Assembly: GCA_945872405.1 (NCBI GenBank)
Contig: CAMBZT010000021.1
Location: 1 to 35,677 of the forward strand
Length of the DNA stretch: 35,677 bases
DNA from: Chitinophaga pinensis
Lineage (GTDB): Bacteria; Bacteroidota; Bacteroidia; Chitinophagales; CAMDFR01
Direction: 5' to 3'
Each line of letters starts with the position of its first letter. Position 1 is the first letter of the stretch. The translations under genes were made by a program, and so were the position numbers. A model generated the notes under the pieces. The model was not told the DNA's origin and searched no databases. It saw nothing but the letters and a program-made list of their open reading frames with translations. Positions 8,176 through 16,698 of this stretch are shown in pieces.

Positions 8176-9969
8176 TTAGCGTATATTTTGTCCCATTTCT
8201 ATTTCCTTACAATACTGCATTTCATGTAATTTTTTGTATGAACCACCTTTTTCAATCAGTTCTTGATGTGTTCCCGATTCCATCACTTCTCCGTTTGAAA
8301 AAACGAGAATTTTATCTGCATGTCGTATTGTACTCAAACGATGCGCAACAATAATTGCTGTTCTTCCTTTAACCAATTTATCAATTGCTTGTTGAATCAA
8401 TACTTCGCTCTCTGAATCAACGGAAGAGGTGGCTTCATCTAGTATCAAAATAGAGGGGTTTATCACTAGTGCTCTTACAAAGGAAATTAGTTGACGTTGC
8501 CCAACCGAAAGTGTTATTCCTCTTTCTTTTACTTCATAAAAGTAGTTGCCAGGTAGACTCATGATGAAGTCATGTAATCCCAATAATTTAGAAGCAAACT
8601 GAACGTTTTCAAGCGAAATAGAGTCATCACCCATGGTCACATTCTCATAAATAGTACCCTTAAATAAAAAGACATCTTGAAGCACCAATGCCATTTTTTT
8701 TCTAAGCGAAGAAAGTTCGTACTCTCGGATGTTCACATCGTCAATAAGCACTTCCCCAGACTGATATTCGTAGAATCTTGAAATGATTGCTAAGGTCGAT
8801 GTTTTGCCTGATCCTGTAGCACCCACCAATGCTAGTACTTTGCCTGCTTCGATTTCGAAGGATACATCTTTTAGAATTGGATTAGACGAATCGTAGGCGA
8901 AATTGATCTGACGAAATTCAAGTTTTCCAGCGAGTTTTTTCGGCGTAAAAGTCCCATTATTATCGATGGTGTCATCTTTATCAATGATTTCGAAAACCCT
9001 TTCTCCAGCTACCATTCCCATTTGTAAGGTGTTGAATTTGTCTGCTAACATTCTCAAGGGTCTATACAACATATTTATTAAAAGGATAAACATTGTTAGA
9101 ACGCCTGCGTCTTTTTTTAACTCCAGAGAACCATGAATAAATAGGAAAGAACCAATGCCAATCATGCAAGAAACGGAAATGGTAGAGAGAATTTCTACTA
9201 TTGGGAAAAAAATGGCATATTGTCTAATGGAGTCAATATGTGCTTTCATGTGAGACTCATTGATAGCCGTGAACTTATTATACTCCCTTTCGTTTGCATT
9301 GAACAATTGAATGATTTTAACGCCAGTAATGTGTTCTTGTAAAAAAGCATTAAGTCGTGCTACTTCCGTTCTGACTTTTTGAAAAGCCTTCTTGATGTTT
9401 TCTTTGAACTGATAGGTGGCATAAACGAAAAAGGGCAAGGTACTAAGACTTGCAAGGGCCAATTTCCACTCATAAGTCAACATTATAGCTATAATGACAA
9501 TAATCATTAATAAGTCGGCAAGAATAGAAATGGATCCTTGTGCGAAAATTTCATTGATAGATTCCATGTCACTTATGGTCCTAGTTGTTGCTGTTCCAAT
9601 TGGCGTTTTATCGAAAAAGCGCAATCTCAAATTGATGATATGATGGTAAATTTTTACACGTAAATTTTTAATAACAGTTTGTCCTAGCCACTCTGTCTCA
9701 TAAGTGAAAAAATAACGAAGAATAGTTTCTGTTATTAAAAGAATAACTAGGAATACAGATATATTTAGTAAGCCTTTCATTTCACTACGTATGATGCAGT
9801 GATTAATGGCATAGCTTATTAAAATAGGTCTCAAAGGTGCTATAAAGGCAAGAATGATTGAAAGTACTAAGCAGAGGTAAAATACTTTCTTAAAAGGAAT
9901 TGCCAGTAAAAAAATCCTCTTTAAAAGCTTATAATCTAAAAGTTTGCCTATCTTATTTTCTTTTTCCAA
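8176..9969 (-). CDS. ABC exporter, fused permease and ATPase (MsbA/MdlB-like)
   Basis: This 597-residue half-transporter has an N-terminal six-helix ABC membrane domain (about 25-310) and a C-terminal nucleotide-binding domain (about 350-585). Motifs seen are Walker A GATGSGKTS (383-391), Q-loop Gln431 (VLQDVFLF), signature LSVGQRQ (a variant of LSGGQ, Val for the first Gly of the GG), Walker B ILILDE (507-512) with the catalytic Glu, and switch His543 in VAHRLST. It should work as a dimer in the inner membrane, exporting a lipid or drug-like substrate; the substrate cannot be read from sequence. The start is TTG, with no in-frame ATG upstream that keeps the frame open. It shares the terminator with gltA. 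Confidence 0.92.
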   Translation of the reverse strand: MEKENKIGKLLDYKLLKRIFLLAIPFKKVFYLCLVLSIILAFIAPLRPILISYAINHCIIRSEMKGLLNISVFLVILLITETILRYFFTYETEWLGQTVIKNLRVKIYHHIINLRLRFFDKTPIGTATTRTISDMESINEIFAQGSISILADLLMIIVIIAIMLTYEWKLALASLSTLPFFVYATYQFKENIKKAFQKVRTEVARLNAFLQEHITGVKIIQLFNANEREYNKFTAINESHMKAHIDSIRQYAIFFPIVEILSTISVSCMIGIGSFLFIHGSLELKKDAGVLTMFILLINMLYRPLRMLADKFNTLQMGMVAGERVFEIIDKDDTIDNNGTFTPKKLAGKLEFRQINFAYDSSNPILKDVSFEIEAGKVLALVGATGSGKTSTLAIISRFYEYQSGEVLIDDVNIREYELSSLRKKMALVLQDVFLFKGTIYENVTMGDDSISLENVQFASKLLGLHDFIMSLPGNYFYEVKERGITLSVGQRQLISFVRALVINPSILILDEATSSVDSESEVLIQQAIDKLVKGRTAIIVAHRLSTIRHADKILVFSNGEVMESGTHQELIEKGGSYKKLHEMQYCKEIEMGQNIR

Positions 9970-10156
9970 TCTTCTCTATAACTTTTTGTTGAAAGCGACT
10001 GCAAAGATTGTAAAAATAACTTGAATGAGAATTGTGTTTTTTCTCAAGCTATCCAAAAAATGGGAAAGCAAAGCGATAATACATTGTAACCTTACATAAT
10101 TTTCTTCGTATAGATTCGTATCAAACAGACAAACAGCAAAACTATTAATTTTTTTT

Positions 10157-10450
10157 ATGTCATCTTATTTATCAGCAACATACCTTTCTAAGGAAAATTT
10201 GAGTCAAGTAAAGTTCGAAGTAAATTTTTTGAAACGAACACAAGTAGAGCAAAACTCCATAATCAGACGTTTGTTTCAAGCAATGATTATGGGAAATCAT
10301 TATAGAAGTCAGGTAAAACTTTTCTTCAGTACCACAGAAGGATATCGTTACACAGAGAGTGCGGTTTGGTCAAAAACAGATAATTGCATCATGTTAAAAG
10401 GGGGTAGTTATATCCCAATACAAAGCATCTGTAGTGTTGAATTCCCCTAA
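10157..10450 (+). CDS. Small conserved Bacteroidetes protein, function unknown
   Basis: This is a 97-residue soluble protein without signal peptide or membrane segment. The second half (about 40-95) has alternating hydrophobic strands with the pattern MGNHYRSQVKLFFSTTEGY ... TESAVWSKTD ... IMLKGGSYIPIQSICSVE. I recall similar short proteins in other Bacteroidetes, ending in a conserved L-K-G-G-x-x-I-P segment. No function is known to me. It has an ATG start and no clear promoter. It converges on the TPR gene with only one base between the two stop codons and no terminator hairpin. Confidence 0.65.
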   Translation: MSSYLSATYLSKENLSQVKFEVNFLKRTQVEQNSIIRRLFQAMIMGNHYRSQVKLFFSTTEGYRYTESAVWSKTDNCIMLKGGSYIPIQSICSVEFP

Positions 10451-10451
10451 G

Positions 10452-12170
10452 CTACTTGTTCAAGAAGTCAGGAATTGTGTATTTTATATCCATTGAATTT
10501 GCCTTTGAAAAGTGATCCCTTGATTCCTTTACTTTGCCAAGATTATATTTAACGTACCCCATTAAGTAGTATGCTTTGGCAAAATTATTGTCCTGAGCGA
10601 TAGTAAGATTTAAGTAACATATAGCATTTTTATAATCTTCTAATAGAAAATAGTCATTCGCAATTGCCATCAAACTATTTTTATCATGCGCATCAAATTG
10701 AAGCACTTTTACATACATTGGAATGGCATCATTGTATTTTTTTTCTCCATCATAACAAAGTCCCATATTATAAAATAGTGATAAATTAGTAGAGTCGATC
10801 AATACTAATTTTTTGTAACTAAGAAGAGATAAATCGTATTGTTTCACTCTATAGAACAGTTCAGCTAGTAAATATTCTATTGATTTTTTTGGTCGTATCT
10901 CCTGCGAAAGTTGGTAATTTTCAATAGCCTTTTGGTAGTCTCCTTTTTTTGTGTAAGATCTAGCGAGAGCAGTGTACACATCAATATCATTTGGTATTAG
11001 TTCCTGCGACATTTTAAGTTGGATAATTGCTTCCTCAGGCTCATTTAAAAGTTCATAAATTTTGCCTAAATTGAGATAGGCAATTGCCATATTTTTATCA
11101 ATCAAAATGGCTTGTATGAAAAAGTCTTTTGCTTTGAGATAGTTATTAAGTCCAATGTAGGCTAAGCCAATATAATTATTTATTGAGGCCGTATTAGAAA
11201 TTTTCTGTGCCTCATGATAATATTCAATTGCTTTCAAGAAATTTTTTGTGTTCAAATATGCCGCTGCCAAAGGCTCATAGCATGCCTTGTATTTTTGATT
11301 AAGAGCTACTATCTTTTCATAGTAAAGTATCGCTGAATCGTTCTTATTTTCATTGTAATAAGTATTGCCAATATAGAACCAAATGTCTTCTTTTACTTCA
11401 TATTCAGGTTCGATGCTCAGGTATAATTTTCTTGCACCTTGTATATCGTTCACTTTTAATTTACTTTCAGCTAGGTTAAGGTTGATGTCAATATCAGTTG
11501 GAGATAATAAGTAGGCATCTTCAAACCTCTTTTTGGCTTCCATGCTATTACCTAATTTTTCTTCACAAAGACCAATAGAATTAATTATTGACGCATTCTT
11601 TGGTTCAAAAGATAAGATGTCCTCAAATGTTTTCAGCGCATCGGGATAATTTCTTAGTGCTAAGTAACTATAACCAAGATATTTGTGGGCAAGCAACTGA
11701 TTTGGATTTAATGATAGCGTTACTTTACATTTAGTAATTGCGTTCTCATAATGCTGAAGTTGGAAATCACAGATGGCAATTTGCAATTGCACTGTATCAT
11801 TTGTCTTATCTTTCTGGATAACACTTTCGAGATAGGGTAATGCTTGCCGATAGTCTTTAATTTGTATAAAAGTATAGCCTAAAGTTTTTACATACAAGAA
11901 TTGACTGCTATCCAAGAAAATTGCTTGTTGAAAATGATGGATTGCCGAATCATATTGCTTGGTTTCTACATAGCAATTTCCTAGAGCAAAATGAATAAAT
12001 GAACTCTCTGGCTTATATTCAAGTGCTTTTTGAAGGAATAAATGAGCAGCTCTGTAATTTTTGGAACTCAGCGAATCCGCTCCAAGTCGATAATATTTAA
12101 GTGATTCATCTTTTTGAGCAATCAAACAAAATGAAAGGGCAACGAGAAACAATGAGAGAAGTGTTCTCAA
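10452..12170 (-). CDS. Large secreted TPR-repeat protein
   Basis: This is a 572-residue protein made almost entirely of tetratricopeptide repeats, roughly 15 units of 34 residues. An example is DSAIHHFQQAIFLDSSQFLY, and the recurring phrases are YPDALKTFEDILSF, LKAIEYYHEAQ and PEEAIIQLKMSQELIPND. A signal peptide is present (LLSLFLVALSFCLIAQ), placing it in the periplasm or at the surface. The array likely forms a superhelical scaffold for protein binding; no catalytic domain is visible. The start is TTG at 12168-12170, two bases after the stop of the dehydrogenase gene upstream, so the two are probably co-transcribed and translationally coupled. Confidence 0.85.
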   Translation of the reverse strand: MRTLLSLFLVALSFCLIAQKDESLKYYRLGADSLSSKNYRAAHLFLQKALEYKPESSFIHFALGNCYVETKQYDSAIHHFQQAIFLDSSQFLYVKTLGYTFIQIKDYRQALPYLESVIQKDKTNDTVQLQIAICDFQLQHYENAITKCKVTLSLNPNQLLAHKYLGYSYLALRNYPDALKTFEDILSFEPKNASIINSIGLCEEKLGNSMEAKKRFEDAYLLSPTDIDINLNLAESKLKVNDIQGARKLYLSIEPEYEVKEDIWFYIGNTYYNENKNDSAILYYEKIVALNQKYKACYEPLAAAYLNTKNFLKAIEYYHEAQKISNTASINNYIGLAYIGLNNYLKAKDFFIQAILIDKNMAIAYLNLGKIYELLNEPEEAIIQLKMSQELIPNDIDVYTALARSYTKKGDYQKAIENYQLSQEIRPKKSIEYLLAELFYRVKQYDLSLLSYKKLVLIDSTNLSLFYNMGLCYDGEKKYNDAIPMYVKVLQFDAHDKNSLMAIANDYFLLEDYKNAICYLNLTIAQDNNFAKAYYLMGYVKYNLGKVKESRDHFSKANSMDIKYTIPDFLNK

Positions 12171-12172
12171 TA

Positions 12173-13066
12173 TTATTTTTTGTTAAACATAGAAGAAACT
12201 TTCAATTCCTTAGCGCCCGACTCATATTTGTAAAATCCTTCACCAGATTTCACGCCTTTATAGCCAGCGGTCACCATATTTACTAATAATGGACATGGTG
12301 CATATTTTTGATTCCCAAACCCAGAGTATAAAACATTTAGAATGGACAAGCAGACATCAAGACCAATGAAATCAGCTAATTGCAAGGGACCCATTGGATG
12401 AGCCATGCCTAACTTCATTACGGTGTCAATTTCCTCAACGCCAGCAACGCCTTCGTAAAGACTAATAATCGCTTCATTAATCATAGGCATCAAAATTCGA
12501 TTAGCTATAAATCCGGGATAATCGTTCACCTCTGTTGGTGTCTTGCCCAACAGATTACTTAGTTCCATTATTTGAGTACAAACAATATCACTAGTTGCAT
12601 AACCTCGAATCACTTCTACTAATTTCATCACAGGTACAGGATTCATAAAATGCATACCTATAACCTTGTCTGCTCTTTTTGTGACAGAGGCTATTTTGGT
12701 GATCGAAATAGAAGAAGTATTGCTTGCTAGGATGCAATCAGCAGGAGCTGCAGCATCCATTTGTTGAAATATTTTTAATTTTAAATCGATATTTTCTGTC
12801 GCTGCTTCAACAATTAAATCTGCATTTGCTACACCAATTGTAATTTCTGTGCTTGTGGTAATGTTTTTTAATAGCTGTTGTTTGTCTTCTTCTGTAATGG
12901 TTCCTTTTGCCACCATTCGTTCACTATTTTTCTCTATGTTTATGAATGCTTTTGAAAGTGCTTCAGGGCTCACATCAATTAAAGTGACAGAATAGTTTTT
13001 TAACGCAAAAACATGTGCAATTCCGTTTCCCATTGTGCCTGCACCTATTACACTGATATTTTTCAT
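12173..13066 (-). CDS. 3-hydroxybutyryl-CoA / 3-hydroxyacyl-CoA dehydrogenase
   Basis: This 297-residue NAD-dependent enzyme interconverts 3-hydroxyacyl-CoA and 3-oxoacyl-CoA, in fatty acid beta-oxidation or C4 metabolism. The Rossmann NAD site is at the very N-terminus (ISVIGAGTMGNGIAHVFA, GxGxxG). NTSSISITKIA and GMHFMNPVPVMKLVEVI carry the conserved Ser and His of the active site. The C-terminal dimerisation domain has MAHPMGPLQLADFIGLDVC and the end GYKGVKSGEGFYKY. I chose the ATG at 13066, because an upstream alternative adds 11 residues not found in the family. TATTTTTG lies 23 bases upstream. The TPR gene follows after two bases. Confidence 0.94.
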   Translation of the reverse strand: MKNISVIGAGTMGNGIAHVFALKNYSVTLIDVSPEALSKAFINIEKNSERMVAKGTITEEDKQQLLKNITTSTEITIGVANADLIVEAATENIDLKLKIFQQMDAAAPADCILASNTSSISITKIASVTKRADKVIGMHFMNPVPVMKLVEVIRGYATSDIVCTQIMELSNLLGKTPTEVNDYPGFIANRILMPMINEAIISLYEGVAGVEEIDTVMKLGMAHPMGPLQLADFIGLDVCLSILNVLYSGFGNQKYAPCPLLVNMVTAGYKGVKSGEGFYKYESGAKELKVSSMFNKK

Positions 13067-13088
13067 AACTACTAGCTTTATTTTAGTG

Positions 13089-13096
13089 CAAAAATA
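13089..13096 (-). promoter_or_regulatory. Candidate -7 element for the dehydrogenase-TPR operon (TATTTTTG)
   Basis: TATTTTTG on the minus strand matches TAnnTTTG and lies 22 bases upstream of the ATG at 13066. The -33 box is not conserved. Confidence 0.45.
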
Positions 13097-13128
13097 CACA
13101 TTTATTATAGGGATGTATTCTAATTATA

Positions 13129-13233
13129 TTAGATAGTTGAACTTTGGTTGCGCAACAGAATTATCTTTTCTTGCGTTGCATTCAATTCTTCTACGAGACA
13201 AGCAATCTTCTTATCGGTTTCTTGGTATGTCAT
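13129..13233 (-). CDS. Possible 34-residue small protein
   Basis: An ATG-started reading frame of 34 codons encodes a charged, helix-prone peptide (begins MTYQETDKKIACLVEEL, continues NATQEKIILLRNQSS). It has coiled-coil-like heptad spacing of I/L/V residues. It lies 62 bases upstream of the dehydrogenase gene on the same strand. It could be a genuine small protein, an eroded gene end, or chance. I do not recognise a family. Confidence 0.25.
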   Translation of the reverse strand: MTYQETDKKIACLVEELNATQEKIILLRNQSSTI

Positions 13234-13295
13234 TTGCTATATCTTTTACACAATAAAAATAATGATTTTTTAGTTATGTATTTATCAGTTTAGTT

Positions 13296-13946
13296 ATGAA
13301 AAATATTCTTTTCCCCCTCGTGCTTTGTTTTTATCTCACCCACATAACAGCACAAAGCCCAAAGGATTATATAAAGAATATTCCTGGCTTTTACAATTCT
13401 AGCTCTTTCCCTGCAGAACAATATGAAGGATTAAGTTGGCAAGAATTTTATGCTCTCCCAACTGCTAAACAAATACTGCATCCAGAGAACGTGGATATAC
13501 GACTTTTTAATGCAGCCTTATTTTTTGCGAGCAACAAGATAAGATTGCAGTACGGAAAGTCCGCCTTATCTTATGACGAAAAGTTATGCAACGCAGCCAT
13601 GACACATAGTTATAACATGGTGAAACAAAATTTTTTTAATCATGTAAATCCTAGACCAGGTCCATTTGTAGACATGAAGTCTAGAATTGAAGCCTATGGT
13701 TATGAAGGGCAAGCAATGGGCGAGAATATTGCAAAGGGTTATGTAGAGTTATCAAAGTCTAAAACTTATATCCAAATTGCAGAAGAAGTGATAAGACAAT
13801 TTTATAACTCGCCACCTCATCGTGCTAATATGTTGAAGAGGAGCTTTCAATCTTCGGGACAAGGCGGCTTCTTTTATGCGAAAGCAGAATATAGTCAATA
13901 TTGGTATTTTTGTGTGACCCAAGAGTATGGTACTCCGTGGAAATAA
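13296..13946 (+). CDS. Secreted CAP-domain (SCP/PR1-like) protein
   Basis: This 216-residue protein has a signal peptide (NILFPLVLCFYLTHITAQ) and one CAP/SCP domain (about 70-214). The recognisable family features are MTHSYNMVKQNFFNHVNP (first histidine region), AMGENIAKGY (the conserved G-E-N-I), FYNSPPHRANML (the S-P-x-H-R segment) and the final WYFCVTQEYG. Bacterial CAP proteins are secreted and their activity is mostly unknown; some bind lipids or calcium. The domain's His and Glu residues are all present, so the fold looks intact. The next gene starts about 20 bases after the stop on the same strand. Confidence 0.9.
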   Translation: MKNILFPLVLCFYLTHITAQSPKDYIKNIPGFYNSSSFPAEQYEGLSWQEFYALPTAKQILHPENVDIRLFNAALFFASNKIRLQYGKSALSYDEKLCNAAMTHSYNMVKQNFFNHVNPRPGPFVDMKSRIEAYGYEGQAMGENIAKGYVELSKSKTYIQIAEEVIRQFYNSPPHRANMLKRSFQSSGQGGFFYAKAEYSQYWYFCVTQEYGTPWK

Positions 13947-13967
13947 TTGATAAAAAAGCAATTTATG

Positions 13968-14357
13968 ATGGATAATCGTGTCACTATTATTACTAGAATT
14001 AATGCGAGTGAATTGTATATTCCAATATCCTTACTTAGGAGCAGAGGTATTGAATGTGAGGTAAAGAATGGAATTGCAAATCAGGTTACACCGATGTATA
14101 CTATTGGTGATGGAGGTGCAAAACTTCTGGTTGATAGGAAGGATTATGAAATTGCTTATTCTGTCTTGAAGGAAGGAGGATTTATTTCACGTGAACCAAT
14201 TGAAGAACCGTCATTCATCGACTCATTTGATCGATTTACATCAAAAAATCCTTTTCTTAACTGGAGTTCCTTGCCCCTGCGATTAGCAATTTTTGTGGTA
14301 ATTACAATCATGGTGCTTGTGGGAACTATATTCCTATCCATTATCTATTCTGCCTAG
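13968..14357 (+). CDS. DUF2007-type protein with C-terminal membrane helix
   Basis: The protein has about 129 residues. The N-terminal 70 residues match the DUF2007 'putative signal transducing protein' fold: VTIITRINASELYIPISLLR, GIECEVKNG, then GGAKLLVDRKDYEIAYSVLK. This is a ferredoxin-like alpha/beta unit often annotated as signal transducing without experimental support. One hydrophobic helix near the C-terminus (about 105-128, LRLAIFVVITIMVLVGTIFL) should anchor it in the inner membrane. The start could be 13965 or 13968 (two adjacent ATGs), and I use the second. It ends on a shared CTAG with the convergent DUF5777 gene, so the two stop codons overlap. Confidence 0.78.
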   Translation: MDNRVTIITRINASELYIPISLLRSRGIECEVKNGIANQVTPMYTIGDGGAKLLVDRKDYEIAYSVLKEGGFISREPIEEPSFIDSFDRFTSKNPFLNWSSLPLRLAIFVVITIMVLVGTIFLSIIYSA

Positions 14358-15298
14358 AATCTTTTAGGATTATGAATCGTAAAAACTCTGGATAAATTAA
14401 AGCCAAGACTAATATTTCCTTTGAATGGATTATTTGTTGTTTCTGTAATAAAAGCCTTTTCATTCATGCCTCTCGAATTAGAAAAATGTAATTGAAAAAC
14501 ATGTCCGCCTGTTTCGATATCAATGCCAATAGCTATTGGATTATAGACAAAAGATTTCGGTCTGCCATTGATGATATAAAAATATTCAAAGACAATGGCC
14601 ATTCTTTTTGAAACCTTAACTCTTGTCCCCAAACCAATAGAGTAAATATCGTTATGGTCACTTGTCAAGGCAACTAAATTTCTATGTACCATTGTCGGCA
14701 TCAGCTGTAATGTAAATCGCTCATTGAATTTTCTACCTATAATCATTTGAAAATAGTAACCTAGTCTTGATGAGAAATAATTTTTTCTAGTTTTATCCGC
14801 CCATTTAACTGAGTTAATTGTCATACCTGAGACAAGTATGATAGAAAATGGTCTAGCATGTAATCCTTTGCTTTGCCACATGGGTCGGTATTTTACCAAG
14901 AAATCATATTCTTTATTGAAGGTGCTTCTGCCGAAGCCTAAGGTTAAATTTTTTGTCACGCCATAATCGAATCCAAGTCTCATTGAAGCTTGATCAAGCC
15001 CAAATAATTCATAGGCACCTCCTCTCACACTTCCAAATCGATGTAGTATTCGAAAATCTAATACTCCATGAGCAATAAATTCCATCGACTGACCATTAAT
15101 AACCCTTGATGATTTAAAAGCATTTTTTACATATTCCTTTTTTGGTTTATCTTCTAGTTCACTCAATAAGTCGTCTTGAGCATACAGGAGATTGTATGGA
15201 TAAAAATTAAAAAAAAGAAAGGACAAAATTATTATGCTGCCTTTCTTTTTTAAAAATCTCAGAGCGTTTTTGATGCTATGGTTTAACATAAAGTTCAT
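14354..15298 (-). CDS. DUF5777 family beta-barrel protein
   Basis: The product is about 314 residues with a long N-terminal hydrophobic signal (GSIIILSFLFFNFYPYNLL, cleavage near YAQ). The mature part matches DUF5777: KSSRVINGQSMEFIAHGVLD, FRILHRFGSVRGGAYELFGL, RLGFDYGVTKNLTLGFGRS. The rest alternates in short beta-strands, as in an outer-membrane barrel. Its function is unknown; family members commonly sit beside YceI and c-type cytochrome genes in Bacteroidetes. The start is uncertain: GTG 15304, ATG 15298 or ATG 15289, all overlapping the end of the YceI gene, so translation is coupled. It is the last gene of a five-gene unit. It converges on the DUF2007 gene with overlapping stops. Confidence 0.82.
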   Translation of the reverse strand: MNFMLNHSIKNALRFLKKKGSIIILSFLFFNFYPYNLLYAQDDLLSELEDKPKKEYVKNAFKSSRVINGQSMEFIAHGVLDFRILHRFGSVRGGAYELFGLDQASMRLGFDYGVTKNLTLGFGRSTFNKEYDFLVKYRPMWQSKGLHARPFSIILVSGMTINSVKWADKTRKNYFSSRLGYYFQMIIGRKFNERFTLQLMPTMVHRNLVALTSDHNDIYSIGLGTRVKVSKRMAIVFEYFYIINGRPKSFVYNPIAIGIDIETGGHVFQLHFSNSRGMNEKAFITETTNNPFKGNISLGFNLSRVFTIHNPKRF

Positions 15299-15836
15299 AA
15301 TCACAGTTTACGGTTATTTTGATGTCTTTTGCTATCTTGTCTTTCACCACTGATGGAATGACAATGTTATAATCACTTAACAAAACCATAAATGTTGCAG
15401 CAGAACTAATCTTTCCTGCCTTGATGGTGATAGTACCAGAAGTAGTCACTGATTTACTCACGCCATGCATGGTTAAGGTGCCTGTGCTTGAAACTTTATA
15501 CACACCGTCTTTAGTGAAATTTACATCCGTCAAGTTGGTGATGCTTCCTTTAAAAGTTGACTTTGGAAACTTATCACTTTCCATATAATTTTCATTGAAA
15601 TGCTCTTCCATTAATGCTTTTTGAAATACGAATGATTTGATTAGTAAGCTAAACTCCAAATTCCCTGTTGCTTTATCTAAAATGGAGGTTGCTTTTTTAT
15701 TCACTGCTGAAATTTCTTCTACAGTGGCCTTAGAAAAGAAGTTAACAGTAGCTGTTTTAGTAAAATAGGTATTCTGCCCAATCATGTTGCTGATTGCGAA
15801 AAATACGAAACTCAAGATGATGATGATTGATTTCAT
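15276..15836 (-). CDS. YceI family periplasmic protein
   Basis: This is a 186-residue secreted protein (signal MKSIIIILSFVFFAISNMIGQ) with the YceI lipocalin-like barrel. Visible landmarks are ATVNFFSKATVEEISAVNKK, LLIKSFVFQKALMEEHFNEN (a Q-K-A-L-M-x-x-H-F-x-E-x-Y-M pattern typical of the family), SDKFPKSTFKGSITNL and GTLTMHGVSKSVTTSGT. YceI proteins bind isoprenoid lipids such as polyprenyl chains or quinones. The context of c-type haem proteins upstream suggests a quinone or electron-transfer link, but this is inference. DUF5777 overlaps its 3' end. Confidence 0.9.
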   Translation of the reverse strand: MKSIIIILSFVFFAISNMIGQNTYFTKTATVNFFSKATVEEISAVNKKATSILDKATGNLEFSLLIKSFVFQKALMEEHFNENYMESDKFPKSTFKGSITNLTDVNFTKDGVYKVSSTGTLTMHGVSKSVTTSGTITIKAGKISSAATFMVLLSDYNIVIPSVVKDKIAKDIKITVNCDYELYVKP

Positions 15837-15888
15837 TTTTGTTTATTTTAATGGTTCTAGTTTATAAGTGGTCAAACAATATGCCAAA

Positions 15889-16311
15889 CTAATTTGTGAC
15901 ACATCGCATTAGAACCACATCAGTTAAAAAGCCACTGCACAAACCTGTAATTGAAATAGTGTTTCCTTTCGTAAAAGTTTCGGCTTTGTAAATTTTATCT
16001 TTTTCTAACTGACAGCTAACAGTAGCCATCATAGATTCGCTTTCTAAGTATACAGTAATAATACCCTCGTTATCTTTTTCTGCACTTTGAATTTTACCTG
16101 TTACTTGAATCACTTTATTCAGGTATTTAGCGTTAGCAGCTGATTCATCTGTTTCAAAAGAACTGACTAATGAAACAGCGTCTGTTTTTTCATTTATGGT
16201 CAAGGAAGAAGTGTCTTTATGTTCTCTATTAAATTCTTTATAACCATAATATCCCCCACCAATAACCATAATTAAGAGGACTGCTATAATAATTTTGATA
16301 TTTTTTTTCAT
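15889..16311 (-). CDS. Membrane-anchored OB-fold (tRNA_anti-like) protein
   Basis: From the ATG at 16311 this is a 140-residue protein with one N-terminal membrane anchor (IKIIIAVLLIMVIGGGYYGY) followed by an OB-fold of the tRNA_anti-like type (about 60-140). Strands are NKVIQVTGKIQSAEKD, GIITVYLESES, ATVSCQLEK, GNTISITGLCSG and DVVLMRC. In this family the OB-fold is extracytoplasmic and its ligand is unknown, despite the name derived from tRNA-binding domains. An upstream start at 16338 would overlap the haem-protein stop and add nine residues; I prefer 16311. It sits in the middle of the cytochrome-YceI-DUF5777 unit. Confidence 0.8.
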   Translation of the reverse strand: MKKNIKIIIAVLLIMVIGGGYYGYKEFNREHKDTSSLTINEKTDAVSLVSSFETDESAANAKYLNKVIQVTGKIQSAEKDNEGIITVYLESESMMATVSCQLEKDKIYKAETFTKGNTISITGLCSGFLTDVVLMRCVTN

Positions 16312-16321
16312 TTTGATAATC

Positions 16322-16690
16322 TTAGTTATTTGGTGCACCAGCTGTCACCCAAATTCTTATTTTATTGAGTTTACAATTATCTAGAATTGTACCTCCTTTC
16401 GGCATTGGCGAAGCCCCATTTATCTGAGCTACACTGTTGTATAGTTTACCATTTAACGCCTGGGTACTTACACTACCATAATTATCGAGTACAACACCAC
16501 CTAAGGCGGAAGCCGTGCTGTGACAACTATTGCAACTTGCATTCATAATTGGTAAAATATCATTAGAAAAGGTAACTGCTGAAGTGTCGCAAACCACTCC
16601 CGGATATAGTTCTTGTTCTTTGTCATAGTAACAGGACTGAGAGGAGACTAATACATAAAGAAGTATAGAAAATAACGCTAATTTTTTCAT
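16322..16690 (-). CDS. Single-haem c-type cytochrome-like lipoprotein
   Basis: This is a 122-residue secreted protein. The signal ends in LVSSQSC, so it is probably lipidated at Cys20. A single cytochrome c-like domain has CNSCH as a canonical CxxCH haem attachment site (about residue 53) and MPKGG further on, whose Met could be the distal ligand. DILPIMNASCNSCHST followed by GGVVLDNY is the pattern of PSCyt/planctomycete-type cytochrome domains common in Bacteroidetes. It is nearly a copy of the C-terminal half of the gene upstream (both end in AGAPNN). Haem binding is predicted, not shown. Confidence 0.85.
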   Translation of the reverse strand: MKKLALFSILLYVLVSSQSCYYDKEQELYPGVVCDTSAVTFSNDILPIMNASCNSCHSTASALGGVVLDNYGSVSTQALNGKLYNSVAQINGASPMPKGGTILDNCKLNKIRIWVTAGAPNN

Positions 16691-16698
16691 GTTAATTT

